Shown: positions 9,820 to 17,808, counted from the first letter of the stretch. The stretch: DNA of 64,000 nucleotides from Granulicella sp. S190 (GCF_009766095.1 NZ_LMUD01000008.1:42323-106322); one strand, 5' to 3'. The notes: generated by a model not told the origin, from the letters alone. Numbers and translations: made by a program.

Positions 9820-11135
9820 TAATGTGCTCCGACCAACTGTTCAACAGTGATGATGGGGGTTCCGGCCTTGTTGCCTTCGATGTAGTCTTCAAACTCCTTG
9901 CGGAACTTTTTGACGAAGGCGATGGTGGGCATGGCCGCTGCGTCGCCGAGCGGGCAGAAGGTGCGGCCCAGCATGTTTTCGGCGAGGTATTGCACGTTCG
10001 CGACGTCCTTCTTGTTGCCGCCTCCGTTGTAGACGCGGGTGAGAGTCTTCTTGATCCAGTCCGTGCCCTCGCGGCAGGGAATGCACCAGCCGCAGGACTC
10101 GTGTTGATAGAAGGCGATGGTGCGAAGGGCGAATTCGACGATGGAGACGGTCTCGTCGAGCACAACGATGCCGCCTGAACCAAGCATCGTGCCAGCTTTG
10201 CCCATCTGGTCGAAGTCGAGACCGATGTCGATCTCTTCGGGCAGCATAACCGGGCAGCTTGAGCCACCGGGAACGACAGCCTTCAGTGTTTTGCCGTCTT
10301 TGATGCCGCCAGCTACCTCGTAGATGGCGCGCTTGAGGTTGTAGCCCATCGGAAGCTCGTAGACGCCGGGGCGCTCGACGTGGCCGCTGATGCCGAAGAG
10401 GCGCGTGCCGCCGTTGCGCTCGCTGCCGAGCTTGGCGTATGCCTCGCCACCCATCAGCAGGATGTGCGGTGCATTCGCGATGGTTTCGGCGTTATTGATG
10501 ACAGTAGGGCCACCGTAGAGGCCGACGACAGCAGGGAAGGGCGGTTTGATGCGGGGGACGCCGCGTTTGCCTTCGAGCGACTCCATGAGGGCAGACTCTT
10601 CGCCTACCTCGTACGCTCCTGCTCCGGTCTGCGTGATGATGTCGAAGTCAACACCCGTACCGAAGATGTTCTTGCCGAGGAAGCCTTTTGCGTAGGCATC
10701 AGCGACAGCTTTTTCGACGATCTTGAGCAGATAGCGGTACTCGCCGCGAAGATAGATAAAGCCGAGCTTGGAGCCGATGGCGAGGCCGGCGATCATGGTG
10801 CCTTCGATGACGGCATGCGGATCATGCAGGAAGAGGACGTGGTCCTTGCAGGTACCGGGTTCGGACTCATCGCCGTTGACCAGAACATACTTCGGCTTCT
10901 CGGACTGCTTGGGAACGAAAGACCACTTCATACCGGTGGGGAAGCCGGCGCCGCCACGACCGCGAAGGCCGCTGGCCTTCATCTCAGTGATGATCCACTC
11001 TGGACCCTTGGCGATGGCTTGTTGGACAGCTTTGTAACCGTCGAGCTCGACGTACTTGTCGATGTCGGTGGCGCCCATGCCGAAGCGGCGGGAGACGACC
11101 TTTACTTCATCGGGGTGCGAGACGAGTGCTGGCAT
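9819..11135 (-). CDS. nuoF: NADH-quinone oxidoreductase subunit F
   Basis: NuoF is the NADH-oxidising flavoprotein subunit of complex I, holding FMN and the N3 4Fe-4S cluster. The 438-residue product has the glycine-rich nucleotide-binding segment GLRGRGGAGFPTG (residues 56-68), NGDESEPGTCKDH at 87-99, the SLBB domain, and cluster ligands C348, C351, C354 and C394. Length is typical. It begins immediately after the nuoE stop codon and overlaps nuoG by a base, giving a tightly coupled E-F-G module. Confidence 0.97.
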   Translation of the reverse strand: MPALVSHPDEVKVVSRRFGMGATDIDKYVELDGYKAVQQAIAKGPEWIITEMKASGLRGRGGAGFPTGMKWSFVPKQSEKPKYVLVNGDESEPGTCKDHVLFLHDPHAVIEGTMIAGLAIGSKLGFIYLRGEYRYLLKIVEKAVADAYAKGFLGKNIFGTGVDFDIITQTGAGAYEVGEESALMESLEGKRGVPRIKPPFPAVVGLYGGPTVINNAETIANAPHILLMGGEAYAKLGSERNGGTRLFGISGHVERPGVYELPMGYNLKRAIYEVAGGIKDGKTLKAVVPGGSSCPVMLPEEIDIGLDFDQMGKAGTMLGSGGIVVLDETVSIVEFALRTIAFYQHESCGWCIPCREGTDWIKKTLTRVYNGGGNKKDVANVQYLAENMLGRTFCPLGDAAAMPTIAFVKKFRKEFEDYIEGNKAGTPIITVEQLVGAH

Positions 11136-11645
11136 CTACTTCACGTCCTTTCCCTGGCCGTCACGGTACATCTGGAATAGGACATCGACCTTATCGGGGG
11201 TGAGGTCATCGTGGAAGTCGTAGTTGATCTGGATGGCCGGCGCCCAGCAGCAGGCTCCGATGCACTCGACCTCTTCCAGAGAGAAGACGCCGTCCTTGGT
11301 GGTCTCTTTGTGGCCGATACCGAGCTTGTGCTTGCAGTGGTCGAGGATCTCGTAGCCGCCGCGCAGCATGCAGGAGATGTTGGTGCAGACCTGCACGTTG
11401 TACTTTCCGGCTGGCTTGGTGCGCAGCATGGAGTAGTACGAAAGCACATTGTGTACGTCCAACTCGAGGAGGTCGATGCGCTGGGCGATCTCGGTGACAA
11501 CGGCGTCGGAGATGTAGCCGATCTCATCCTGCGCGTAGAGCAGCATGGGAACGAGCGCGGAGCGCTTGAGCGGATAGATGGTGACGAGTTTGTCGAAGCG
11601 TGCTGCCGTCTCCGGCGAAAAGATCGTATTGGCTACTGTACTCAT
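11136..11645 (-). CDS. nuoE: NADH-quinone oxidoreductase subunit E
   Basis: NuoE is a thioredoxin-like 2Fe-2S protein (cluster N1a) of the NADH dehydrogenase module. The 169-residue product has an N-terminal helical bundle and the four cluster ligands C87, C92, C128 and C132 in the normal spacing. It is immediately followed by nuoF. About 70 bases separate it from the unknown gene upstream in the operon. Confidence 0.97.
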   Translation of the reverse strand: MSTVANTIFSPETAARFDKLVTIYPLKRSALVPMLLYAQDEIGYISDAVVTEIAQRIDLLELDVHNVLSYYSMLRTKPAGKYNVQVCTNISCMLRGGYEILDHCKHKLGIGHKETTKDGVFSLEEVECIGACCWAPAIQINYDFHDDLTPDKVDVLFQMYRDGQGKDVK

Positions 11646-11714
11646 TCAGTCGAATCCTTGGCGGCAAGATGAAGCAGATTCCTCCGCTGCGCTACGGAAG
11701 GACAACAAAAAAAC

Positions 11715-12017
11715 TTACTCACTGTGCATCATCTCCCGCGCCAGCCTTTCGGCGGCAAGGTCCATCTCTTCGGCAATGCCATTCAGTTTAACCGTTCCAT
11801 CTTCTTCCATGTTGAAGGAGGAGCGGCTTCCATCACTTCGTTCCATACTCTCGTGCGTAAAGCGAAGCCAGTTGCCTGCAACGCGAAGCGTAATCTCGTC
11901 TGCTCCTACTTCAACGACTGCATGATGCTTGCTGTTCAATCCGTGGGCAGCGGCGTAAGAACGAAGCAGCGAAGCCCACGAGGTCCAAAGTTCAGCTCTG
12001 AGGCGTGCATCGAGCAT
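11715..12017 (-). CDS. unknown 100-residue protein inside the complex I operon
   Basis: I do not recognise this 100-residue protein. It lies between nuoD and nuoE, its ATG six bases after the nuoD stop, and must be translated as part of the operon. It has no signal peptide, no membrane segment and no cysteine, so it is probably a soluble cytoplasmic protein without a metal cluster. The composition suggests an alpha-beta fold: an N-terminal helix (about 1-24), beta strands around VVEVGADEITLRVAGNWLRF (34-53), a second strand pair near 68-78, and a C-terminal acidic helix ending in EMMHSE. It could be an accessory or assembly factor of complex I, but only its position supports that. Confidence 0.8.
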   Translation of the reverse strand: MLDARLRAELWTSWASLLRSYAAAHGLNSKHHAVVEVGADEITLRVAGNWLRFTHESMERSDGSRSSFNMEEDGTVKLNGIAEEMDLAAERLAREMMHSE

Positions 12018-12023
12018 CAGAGG

Positions 12024-13292
12024 TTAGCGGTCGATCTCGCCGAGGACGATATCGATCGATCCGATGACGGCGACGACGTCGGCGAGGAGGCGGCCTTTGC
12101 ACATGGTTTCAAGCGCCTGCAGGGTGGCAAATCCCGGATTGCGCATATGAACGCGGTAGGGCTTGGCGGTTCCATCCGAGACGACGTAGTAGTTCATCAT
12201 TCCGTGCGGCGCTTCAACCGAGCTGCAGACCTCGCCCGCCGGAACAGCAAAGCCTTCGGTAACAATCTTGAAGTGATGGATGAGGGACTCCATCTGCGTC
12301 TTCATCTGCTCGCGATTCGGCAGGATGATCTTCGGCGCATCGGCGACGATGTTGCCTTCGGGCAGGCCATCGAGCGCCTGCAGGCAGATCTTCACCGACT
12401 CGCGAAACTCCTGCATGCGAACGATGTATCTCGCCCAGACGTCGCCGACCTTGGAGGCGGGGACGTTGAACTGAAACTTCTCGTAGCCGGAGTAGGGCAT
12501 ATCGCGGCGGACGTCGAAGTCGACTCCGGAGGCGCGCAGCGGCGGCCCGGTTACGCCGAGCGCAATCGCGTCCTCAGGCGACAGGTAACCCACACCCTTG
12601 AGGCGGTTCATCCAGATGGGGTTGGTCTGCAGCAGGCCTTCGTACTCATCGACGTGCGCGGGGAAGCCTTTGAGGAAGGTGCGGATCTTCTCGTAGATAT
12701 CCCGTGGCGGTTCGAGGCTGAGGCCCCCGACGCGGACGTAGCTCGTCATCATGCGCTGGCCCGCGACTGCTTCAAAGATGCGCAGCAACTCTTCGCGCTC
12801 GCGGAAGCAGTAAAGGAAGACGGTGAGCGCGCCGATGTCCATGGCATGCGTGCCGAGCCAGACAAGATGCGACTGGATGCGGGTGAGTTCGTTGAAGAGG
12901 ACGCGAAGATAGATGGCACGCTCGGGAATCTCAAGGCCCAGCAACTTCTCTACCGCAAGGCAGTAGGCTAGGTTGTTGGTCATGGGACAGAGATAGTCGA
13001 TGCGATCGGTGAGCGGGACAACCTGCTGGTAGAACTTGGCCTCGCATGTCTTCTCGATGCCAGTGTGCAGATATCCAATATCCGGGGCGAGGGAGACTAC
13101 GGTCTCTCCGTCGATCTCGACGACCAGGCGAAGGACGCCATGGGTCGAAGGATGCTGTGGACCCATGTTGATGACCATGGTCTGGTCCTGCGGCGGAGTA
13201 TTCTGGCGATTGCGTGCAGAGTTCGCGAAGACGTCGTCTACACCTGGGTCGATCGCTGTCGGGCCGGTGATCTCTTCAACAGGGGGAGTCAT
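12024..13292 (-). CDS. nuoD: NADH-quinone oxidoreductase subunit D
   Basis: NuoD is the 49-kDa-type subunit lining the quinone-binding site, related to the large subunit of NiFe hydrogenases. The 422-residue product contains NMGPQHPSTHGVLRLVVEIDGE (first half quoted positions 46-67), GYLHTGIEKTCE near 74 and the conserved C-terminal IGSIDIVLGEIDR ending. The N-terminal 35 residues before the conserved core are variable. It is separate from nuoC, unlike the E. coli fusion; its start overlaps the nuoC stop by one base. Confidence 0.97.
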   Translation of the reverse strand: MTPPVEEITGPTAIDPGVDDVFANSARNRQNTPPQDQTMVINMGPQHPSTHGVLRLVVEIDGETVVSLAPDIGYLHTGIEKTCEAKFYQQVVPLTDRIDYLCPMTNNLAYCLAVEKLLGLEIPERAIYLRVLFNELTRIQSHLVWLGTHAMDIGALTVFLYCFREREELLRIFEAVAGQRMMTSYVRVGGLSLEPPRDIYEKIRTFLKGFPAHVDEYEGLLQTNPIWMNRLKGVGYLSPEDAIALGVTGPPLRASGVDFDVRRDMPYSGYEKFQFNVPASKVGDVWARYIVRMQEFRESVKICLQALDGLPEGNIVADAPKIILPNREQMKTQMESLIHHFKIVTEGFAVPAGEVCSSVEAPHGMMNYYVVSDGTAKPYRVHMRNPGFATLQALETMCKGRLLADVVAVIGSIDIVLGEIDR

Positions 13293-13783
13293 TAGCGGTA
13301 GCCCTCCACAGGGTAGTCCTTGCGTAATGGATGCCCGTTCCAGTCTTCCGGCATCATGATTCGTCGAAGGTTAGGATGGCCGCCGAAGTGGACGCCGAAG
13401 AGGTCGAAGACTTCACGCTCGTAGAAGTTGGCGGAGGGCCAGACCGAGGTGATGCTGTCGAGCGCGGCGGCATCTCCATCGAGGCGAACAGCCAGGCGGA
13501 TGCGCTCCTTCAGGGAGTGCGAGAGGATGTGATACGTGATCTGGAAGCGCGGCTCAGAGGGGTACCAGTCTACTGCGGTGACATCCTCGAGAAAGTTGTA
13601 GCCAGCCTGCTGGACGGCCATGGCTGCGGCAACGATACTCTCTCGCGCGACAGTGATGGTCAGTTCGGCGCGGTCGTATTTTGCATCTGTCGCGAGATCG
13701 GTGAGAGCCTTGACAGACGCGTTTTCAGGGTGCGCTTCGAAGACGGCCTGTTTGCCCTTGATGGCAGAGGCTGGATCGTACAT
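13292..13783 (-). CDS. nuoC: NADH-quinone oxidoreductase subunit C
   Basis: NuoC is the 30-kDa-type subunit of the peripheral arm. The 163-residue product ends with the family signature ERE-VFDLFGVHFGGHPNLRRI followed by the MPEDWNGHPLRKDYPVEG motif. A longer open frame runs upstream, but that portion is simply nuoA in another frame. The ATG at 13783, whose A is shared with the nuoA stop codon (TAATG), gives the normal family length and MYDPASAIKG as the N terminus. Because nuoA and nuoC overlap, nuoB, normally between them, is definitely not here. Confidence 0.96.
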   Translation of the reverse strand: MYDPASAIKGKQAVFEAHPENASVKALTDLATDAKYDRAELTITVARESIVAAAMAVQQAGYNFLEDVTAVDWYPSEPRFQITYHILSHSLKERIRLAVRLDGDAAALDSITSVWPSANFYEREVFDLFGVHFGGHPNLRRIMMPEDWNGHPLRKDYPVEGYR

Positions 13784-14196
13784 TAGAGGTCTCCCTTGTC
13801 GTTTGCCCAGTCCAGAATGCCCTTCTTCCAGACGTAAAAGAGACCAACGGCGACGAAGCCGAGGTAGACGAGCATCTCGTAGAAGCCGAACATGCGCGAG
13901 CCGGTTATGGCTGGTAGTCGACGGAAGATCACTGCCCAGGGAAGCATGAAGACAGCTTCGACATCGAACAGGATGAACAGCATCGCGACCATATAGAAGC
14001 GGACAGTAAACCGGCCTCGAGCGTCGCCAACGGGATCCATCCCGCACTCATAGGCTCCTGCCTTGGTGCGTGAGTTTTTATGTTTGCCGATGAGAAAGGA
14101 GGCGCCCACCATGCCCACAGCTAGTCCGAGGGCGACCAGGACCTGAAGCACGAGTGGAAGGTAGTTCCAAATGTAGGGGTAACTGTGCATGGCCAT
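13783..14196 (-). CDS. nuoA: NADH-quinone oxidoreductase subunit A
   Basis: NuoA is a three-helix membrane subunit near the quinone chamber of complex I. The 137-residue product has the YECGMDPVGDARGRFTVRFY motif after the first helix, including the conserved glutamate and cysteine, and two further hydrophobic segments. The ATG at 14196 was chosen; ATG 14190 is also possible, and an upstream TTG at 14223 would add nine residues that do not look conserved. It is the first nuo gene, only 57 bases after the prepilin peptidase stop, so the operon promoter may lie inside or upstream of that gene. Confidence 0.95.
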   Translation of the reverse strand: MAMHSYPYIWNYLPLVLQVLVALGLAVGMVGASFLIGKHKNSRTKAGAYECGMDPVGDARGRFTVRFYMVAMLFILFDVEAVFMLPWAVIFRRLPAITGSRMFGFYEMLVYLGFVAVGLFYVWKKGILDWANDKGDL

Positions 14197-14253
14197 CTTC
14201 GACTCTAAGATTGCGGCTGGCAAGTGTCAAGCGATTGTCGGGAAGGTGTGCGG

Positions 14254-15252
14254 CTATCGAAGCAATGCTATGTACATATTGATCAGATGATTACCGAACA
14301 ACGCGGAGACCAGTCCGCCAACGCAAAGAAAGCTGCCGAAGGCGAGCCGGGAGGTTGCGCCGGCCTTATTGCGCGCCAGAAGCACAACTCCATAGGCGGC
14401 GGCGGCCAAAGTTCCGAGAAAGAGCGAAAGGATCGCTGGCCAGAAGCCGAGAAACGCTGCGATCATCGCGAGCAGCTTCACGTCGCCCAGGCCCATTCCA
14501 TCCCGGTGTCGAACGGCTCGATAGATCCATCGGATAAGCAGCAGGAGCAGAGCCGCTCCACAGATCGCAGCGATGCGCCCAAAGATCAGGCTCTCGGGAC
14601 CGGTGAAGAAGAGATTGCCGTGGTCCACCACTCCGCCGGGGCTGGTGAGCTGGATGTGGTGCTTGGTCAGCATCACCTGATCCTCGGTAGGGCCGAGGAA
14701 GAGCGCCTGCGTGAAGATGAGGAAGAACGCGATAGCTATGCCGCCAAGGGTAAAGGAGTCGGGCAAGATCATCGTCTGCCAGTCCATCACCATGAGTCCG
14801 ATGAGCAGAAAGCCGAGGATGGCTATATCAATTTGAATAAACATGACTTGCGTCCACCAACGGATTACATTGTGGTAGCTGCCAGCTATGCCCAGACCAA
14901 GAGCAGCCACCAAAAACATGGCAATGTGAAGAAACCATGCGCCAACCGCTAGCTCTACTAGCAGATATCGCCAGGGAATTGATTGACGGCAGGCACGGCA
15001 ACGGCCCCGAAGGATGATCCAACTGACAATTGGGATGTTGTCATACCAACGGATTGCGACACGACACTCAGGACAATGTGAGCGAGGGCGTATGACACTT
15101 TCGCCCCGAGGTATTCGAGAGATACAAACGTTGAGAAAACTACCTAGAAGCAATCCGATTAAAAGACCTATGGCCATTAACTCAAGCGTCGAGGACCGCT
15201 GAAATAGTGTGTAAACAGGTATAGGAAGATCGGAGAGCGTGGACGGCAGCAT
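14254..15252 (-). CDS. pilD: type IV prepilin peptidase (A24 family)
   Basis: This bifunctional inner-membrane aspartyl protease cleaves and usually N-methylates prepilins and pseudopilins. The 332-residue product has the N-terminal prepilin-peptidase domain (GSFLNVCISRIPRGESVIRP at about 41-60) and two zinc-type CxxC pairs, CPEC and CRAC, around residues 64-90. The A24 catalytic aspartates lie in VMDWQTMILPD near 167 and in GMGLGDVKLL near 258. The spacing between the catalytic regions is longer than in many PilD proteins because of a roughly 50-residue extracytoplasmic loop. ATG 15252 was chosen; ATG 15174 would also keep the core. No pilin gene is adjacent. Confidence 0.93.
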   Translation of the reverse strand: MLPSTLSDLPIPVYTLFQRSSTLELMAIGLLIGLLLGSFLNVCISRIPRGESVIRPRSHCPECRVAIRWYDNIPIVSWIILRGRCRACRQSIPWRYLLVELAVGAWFLHIAMFLVAALGLGIAGSYHNVIRWWTQVMFIQIDIAILGFLLIGLMVMDWQTMILPDSFTLGGIAIAFFLIFTQALFLGPTEDQVMLTKHHIQLTSPGGVVDHGNLFFTGPESLIFGRIAAICGAALLLLLIRWIYRAVRHRDGMGLGDVKLLAMIAAFLGFWPAILSLFLGTLAAAAYGVVLLARNKAGATSRLAFGSFLCVGGLVSALFGNHLINMYIALLR

Positions 15253-15299
15253 TGTGCTGAGTATATGGCCTTTTTGTATGCAGTTTCAGATGGTGGTGC

Positions 15300-16757
15300 C
15301 TAGAAATCCACGTGCATGCGGACCGACTCCACCAGCACCGGACCGCGATCCTGGTTGTAGCCGGGATGGTCGATGAACTGTAGATCGAGCGCATAGTAGA
15401 CTCCGCGCCAGGTGTGCAGGTTGTAGTAGCTCTCCAGGATGTCCTCACGCGCATAGTTCAGCTTGCCGTCGCCAAGGAGGAAGCCAAGCCCGCCCAGCTT
15501 CAGATAGTCCTGGTGGTCTTTCTTTATAGCGTTCGTGACAAAGGTCAGGCCCACCTTATCGTTCGGGCGTGACCAGGCCCGGCCAGAGTAGTCTCCGCCG
15601 GCTTCGACTGTCTGATCGACCTCGGTATACGCAAAAGACTCGTGCTGGCCCTCGTTCCATCCGAAGCGGCCAAACACACGCAGATTTTCGGCCAGCTCCT
15701 GCTCCGCATTCAGGGCAAAGCCGTACTTCACCGCGCTGAATTTTTCGTGCAGCTTGATCTCCGGCACAGGATCTTCGCCATCGAGGAAAGCCTTGTTCGC
15801 GTCACGATAGAGACCCATGTGCGCATGATTCACATAGCTCATGAGTCGAACGATGCCTTTGCGATCGGGCGATAGCAGACTGCCCAGCAGCGGCTTGCGC
15901 AGCTCGAACTCCCAGTTCTGCCCACTGGCGCGACGGAGATCCCAATCGAGGTCAATGCCGTTAGCCACGGTTGGCATCAAGGCTAAAGCGTAGCGAGCCG
16001 ACCAACTCTTGTCGTCATACTCGCTAACGATGCCGTAGGTGTAGCCTCGCGTATCGGCTGCGTAGTCCCACGCGCCATTGTTGTCTACGGTCCAGTTCAT
16101 GAACTGCAGATGACTGTCGCTGCCGATGTTGTTAATGTCCAGAAAGTCGGGCAGGCTCATCTTGCCGACGTGAAACTCCAGGCGGCGCTCCGGCACCTCA
16201 TCGCCAAGGGAGAACTGCGTGCGGTTGTTGGGCACCAGCTTGTCGGTGAAGCCGATCGTCTGGTGAAGCTGCACGCGGGCCATATAAGGCGTCGCACCCA
16301 GGTTCGGGTTGCGAACGACATCGAGGTTGGTAAAGCCGGCCAGTCCCAGCGCCTCGCTGTCGCCGCGGCCACCAGCGGATTCAAGATCGAAGAGTCCGTC
16401 CAGCGCATAGCGCGGATTGCGGATCGCCTGCGCCGCAAGATAGAGCGTGCCCAGCAGCGAGGTCTTATATTCTCCACGGCCCAGGAGGCTGTTTACTCCC
16501 TCATAAGGGGAATGAAACGGGCCATGCGCCTGGAAGATGATGTTCGTCTGACCACCGATAAAGAATCGCGAATGCTCCCAATGCGGGAACATGTTGAGCG
16601 TCTCGGATTTGTCCGGCGCCGGGGGAGGTGCATCGATCTGCGAAGGGTGTGCAGCGTCCGTGGCGTTCTGCGTCTGCGCAACAGAAAGAGAAGAGGCTGA
16701 GAGCAGCGTCAGGCACATCCCTGTCAGGAGGTGACCCCACTTGAGTTTTTGCATCAT
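15300..16757 (-). CDS. carbohydrate porin, OprB-like outer-membrane protein
   Basis: A probable outer-membrane beta-barrel of the OprB carbohydrate-selective porin type. The 485-residue product begins MMQKLKWG, followed by a hydrophobic signal peptide with an AQT cleavage region near residue 27, then alternating amphipathic strands. It ends in an aromatic residue (VRMHVDF), the signal recognised by the Bam machinery. Segments such as HVGKMSLPDFLDINNIG and repeated YGF/LRVFGRFGW strands fit the family. The frame is open upstream to 16928 but that part lacks a signal peptide, so ATG 16757 was used. It is divergent from the metal-sensing repressor at 16907; whether the repressor controls it is unknown. 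Confidence 0.85.
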   Translation of the reverse strand: MMQKLKWGHLLTGMCLTLLSASSLSVAQTQNATDAAHPSQIDAPPPAPDKSETLNMFPHWEHSRFFIGGQTNIIFQAHGPFHSPYEGVNSLLGRGEYKTSLLGTLYLAAQAIRNPRYALDGLFDLESAGGRGDSEALGLAGFTNLDVVRNPNLGATPYMARVQLHQTIGFTDKLVPNNRTQFSLGDEVPERRLEFHVGKMSLPDFLDINNIGSDSHLQFMNWTVDNNGAWDYAADTRGYTYGIVSEYDDKSWSARYALALMPTVANGIDLDWDLRRASGQNWEFELRKPLLGSLLSPDRKGIVRLMSYVNHAHMGLYRDANKAFLDGEDPVPEIKLHEKFSAVKYGFALNAEQELAENLRVFGRFGWNEGQHESFAYTEVDQTVEAGGDYSGRAWSRPNDKVGLTFVTNAIKKDHQDYLKLGGLGFLLGDGKLNYAREDILESYYNLHTWRGVYYALDLQFIDHPGYNQDRGPVLVESVRMHVDF

Positions 16758-16851
16758 TGAACTGTTATCTTCAGGCCTGAAAGTGAACAGAGTGCAAACT
16801 TTCAGACAGATTGAACCCTTTCGAAAGCTGTAACTGACTGGGAAGAGGTAA

Positions 16852-16880
16852 TTGCTTCGTCTCGCTGGTGAAGGTAGTAT
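16852..16880 (+). promoter_or_regulatory. sigma-70 type promoter of the metal-sensing repressor
   Basis: A -35 box TTGCTT (16852-16857) and a -10 box TAGTAT (16875-16880) are separated by exactly 17 bases, 26 bases upstream of the repressor start codon. The -10 box runs straight into the inverted repeat at 16880-16894, the expected arrangement for autorepression. Confidence 0.7.
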
Positions 16881-16894
16881 ACCCCGGTAGGGTA
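16880..16894. promoter_or_regulatory. candidate CsoR/RcnR-type operator
   Basis: The inverted repeat TACCC-N5-GGGTA lies between the -10 box and the start codon of the CsoR-like gene. CsoR/RcnR/FrmR repressors bind G/C-tract inverted repeats of this kind (established for the family), so autoregulation is a strong inference. Confidence 0.65.
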
Positions 16895-16906
16895 CAAGGG
16901 GAGCAC

Positions 16907-17182
16907 ATGGCTTACACAAGCACAGCACAGCTAAAACTGCTTAATAGGGTCAAAAAGATTCGAGGCCAGATCGACCGCGTGGAGCGCACCCTGTCGTCAG
17001 AGGATCATGAGTGCGCGGAGGTGCTGATGTTGCTCGCTGCGGCGCGGGGCGGGATCAACGGCCTGATGGCTGAGGTACTCGAGGATCACATCCGTCTGCA
17101 TCTTCTGCAGGACGGACATGCTCCTCTCACTCCGGAGTTGGGCGAGGACCTGATCGATCTGGTGCGCGCCTATCTCAAGTAG
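16907..17182 (+). CDS. metal- or formaldehyde-sensing repressor, CsoR/RcnR/FrmR family
   Basis: A 91-residue all-helical DNA-binding repressor of the DUF156 family that releases its operator on binding a metal ion or on formaldehyde modification. The residues aligned with the CsoR copper site C36-H61-C65 are here C36, H61 and H65. Thus the third cysteine of copper sensors is replaced by histidine, as in the nickel/cobalt sensor RcnR, so a sensor other than Cu(I) is more likely. There is no histidine at position 3. ATG 16907 follows a strong AAGGGGAG ribosome-binding site; the upstream GTG at 16868 lies over the operator. No metal exporter gene is adjacent. Confidence 0.9.
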   Translation: MAYTSTAQLKLLNRVKKIRGQIDRVERTLSSEDHECAEVLMLLAAARGGINGLMAEVLEDHIRLHLLQDGHAPLTPELGEDLIDLVRAYLK

Positions 17183-17204
17183 CAACGCGGCAGGAAAAGA
17201 CCAG

Positions 17205-17423
17205 CTACGATTTCGCGCCGACGACTACCAGCCCAACTCCGGCAATCAACGCGACTGTGCTCAGAATCGGTGAGAGTGGCAGAGTGTCCTGGGTCTTATG
17301 CGAGATCTGGATCGGTCCCGCATCGACCACCTTCTTCTCGTGCGTGAAGGAGAGGCCGCCCGTGGCGTAACCGATGATGCCAAGGAGGATGAGAAGTATT
17401 CCGATGATGGTTGCCGGCTTCAT
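17205..17423 (-). CDS. DUF3185 family small membrane protein
   Basis: A 72-residue protein with two hydrophobic segments (about 4-22 and 50-70) separated by a short extracytoplasmic loop containing KVVDAGPIQI and PLSPILSTVALIAG, the pattern of DUF3185 proteins. Its function is unknown. ATG 17423 gives MKPATIIGILLILLGIIGYA as the N terminus, matching the family; the upstream open frame is not plausible protein. It ends 22 bases from the convergent repressor gene. Confidence 0.85.
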   Translation of the reverse strand: MKPATIIGILLILLGIIGYATGGLSFTHEKKVVDAGPIQISHKTQDTLPLSPILSTVALIAGVGLVVVGAKS

Positions 17424-17522
17424 GAAGTCGAGCCTTTCTGATTCAGGGAAGTGTCGTGACCAGAGTTGTGATGCGGTTCGCAGCGCGTACAGATGCACGG
17501 AGGCCCTCATCTGTGGGAGCAC

Positions 17523-17551
17523 TTGCCTGCAAACGGCCTCAGGAGTAATCT
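17523..17551 (+). promoter_or_regulatory. candidate sigma-70 promoter for the thiG leader
   Basis: TTGCCT (17523-17528) and TAATCT (17546-17551) with a 17-base spacer. Transcription would start near 17558 and run through the structured leader into thiG. It lies about 260 bases before the thiG start, so the leader would be unusually long. Confidence 0.5.
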
Positions 17552-17744
17552 GCTGTTACACGGGAAAGGAGGATGGTCCAGCCTATGAAAATTGATAGTT
17601 ACTGTAGTTCAACGCAACGTGAGGTGACTGAGGCTTAGAGCGTCCATAGCTCTAGTCCTGGCGGTCTTTAGTAGTAGCAAAGTCCACGCCGAGGCCAAGT
17701 CCGAGTATGGACGCCTCTGGTCAATCTCATCAGTTCACCGCCAG

Positions 17745-17785
17745 ACGGCTCGCTGCTCTCTCGAGAGTGCGAGCCGTTTGCGTTT
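17745..17785 (+). terminator. intrinsic terminator or attenuator in front of thiG
   Basis: ACGGCTCGC (17745-17753) pairs with GCGAGCCGT (17769-17777), extended inward by CTCTC/GAGAG, giving a 14-bp stem with small bulges. It is followed by TTTGCGTTT, a modest U-tract. It ends about 30 bases before the thiG ATG, so it would cut off thiG transcription unless antiterminated. Confidence 0.6.
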
Positions 17786-17792
17786 CACCCGC

Positions 17793-17808
17793 ATCCTAAC
17801 GGTAGGAT
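17793..17808 (+). promoter_or_regulatory. hairpin sequestering the thiG ribosome-binding site
   Basis: ATCCTA (17793-17798) and TAGGAT (17803-17808) form a 6-bp hairpin with a 4-base loop. The AGGA Shine-Dalgarno at 17804-17807 is inside the 3' arm, eight bases before the ATG at 17816, so the hairpin would block initiation. Confidence 0.55.

Noticed and set aside
8209..9822. 537-codon open frame antisense to nuoG
   Set aside because: Coding evidence for nuoG (five cysteine clusters) is decisive and the antisense product has no recognisable features.
16758..16928. N-terminal extension of the porin
   Set aside because: Would bury the signal peptide inside the protein; it also overlaps the divergent repressor's promoter and operator.
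17656..17746. 5S rRNA (CCTGGCGGT ... ACCGCCAG closing helix)
   Set aside because: The closing helix resembles helix I of 5S rRNA, but the segment is about 30 bases too short and lacks the CCGAAC loop and the loop E region.
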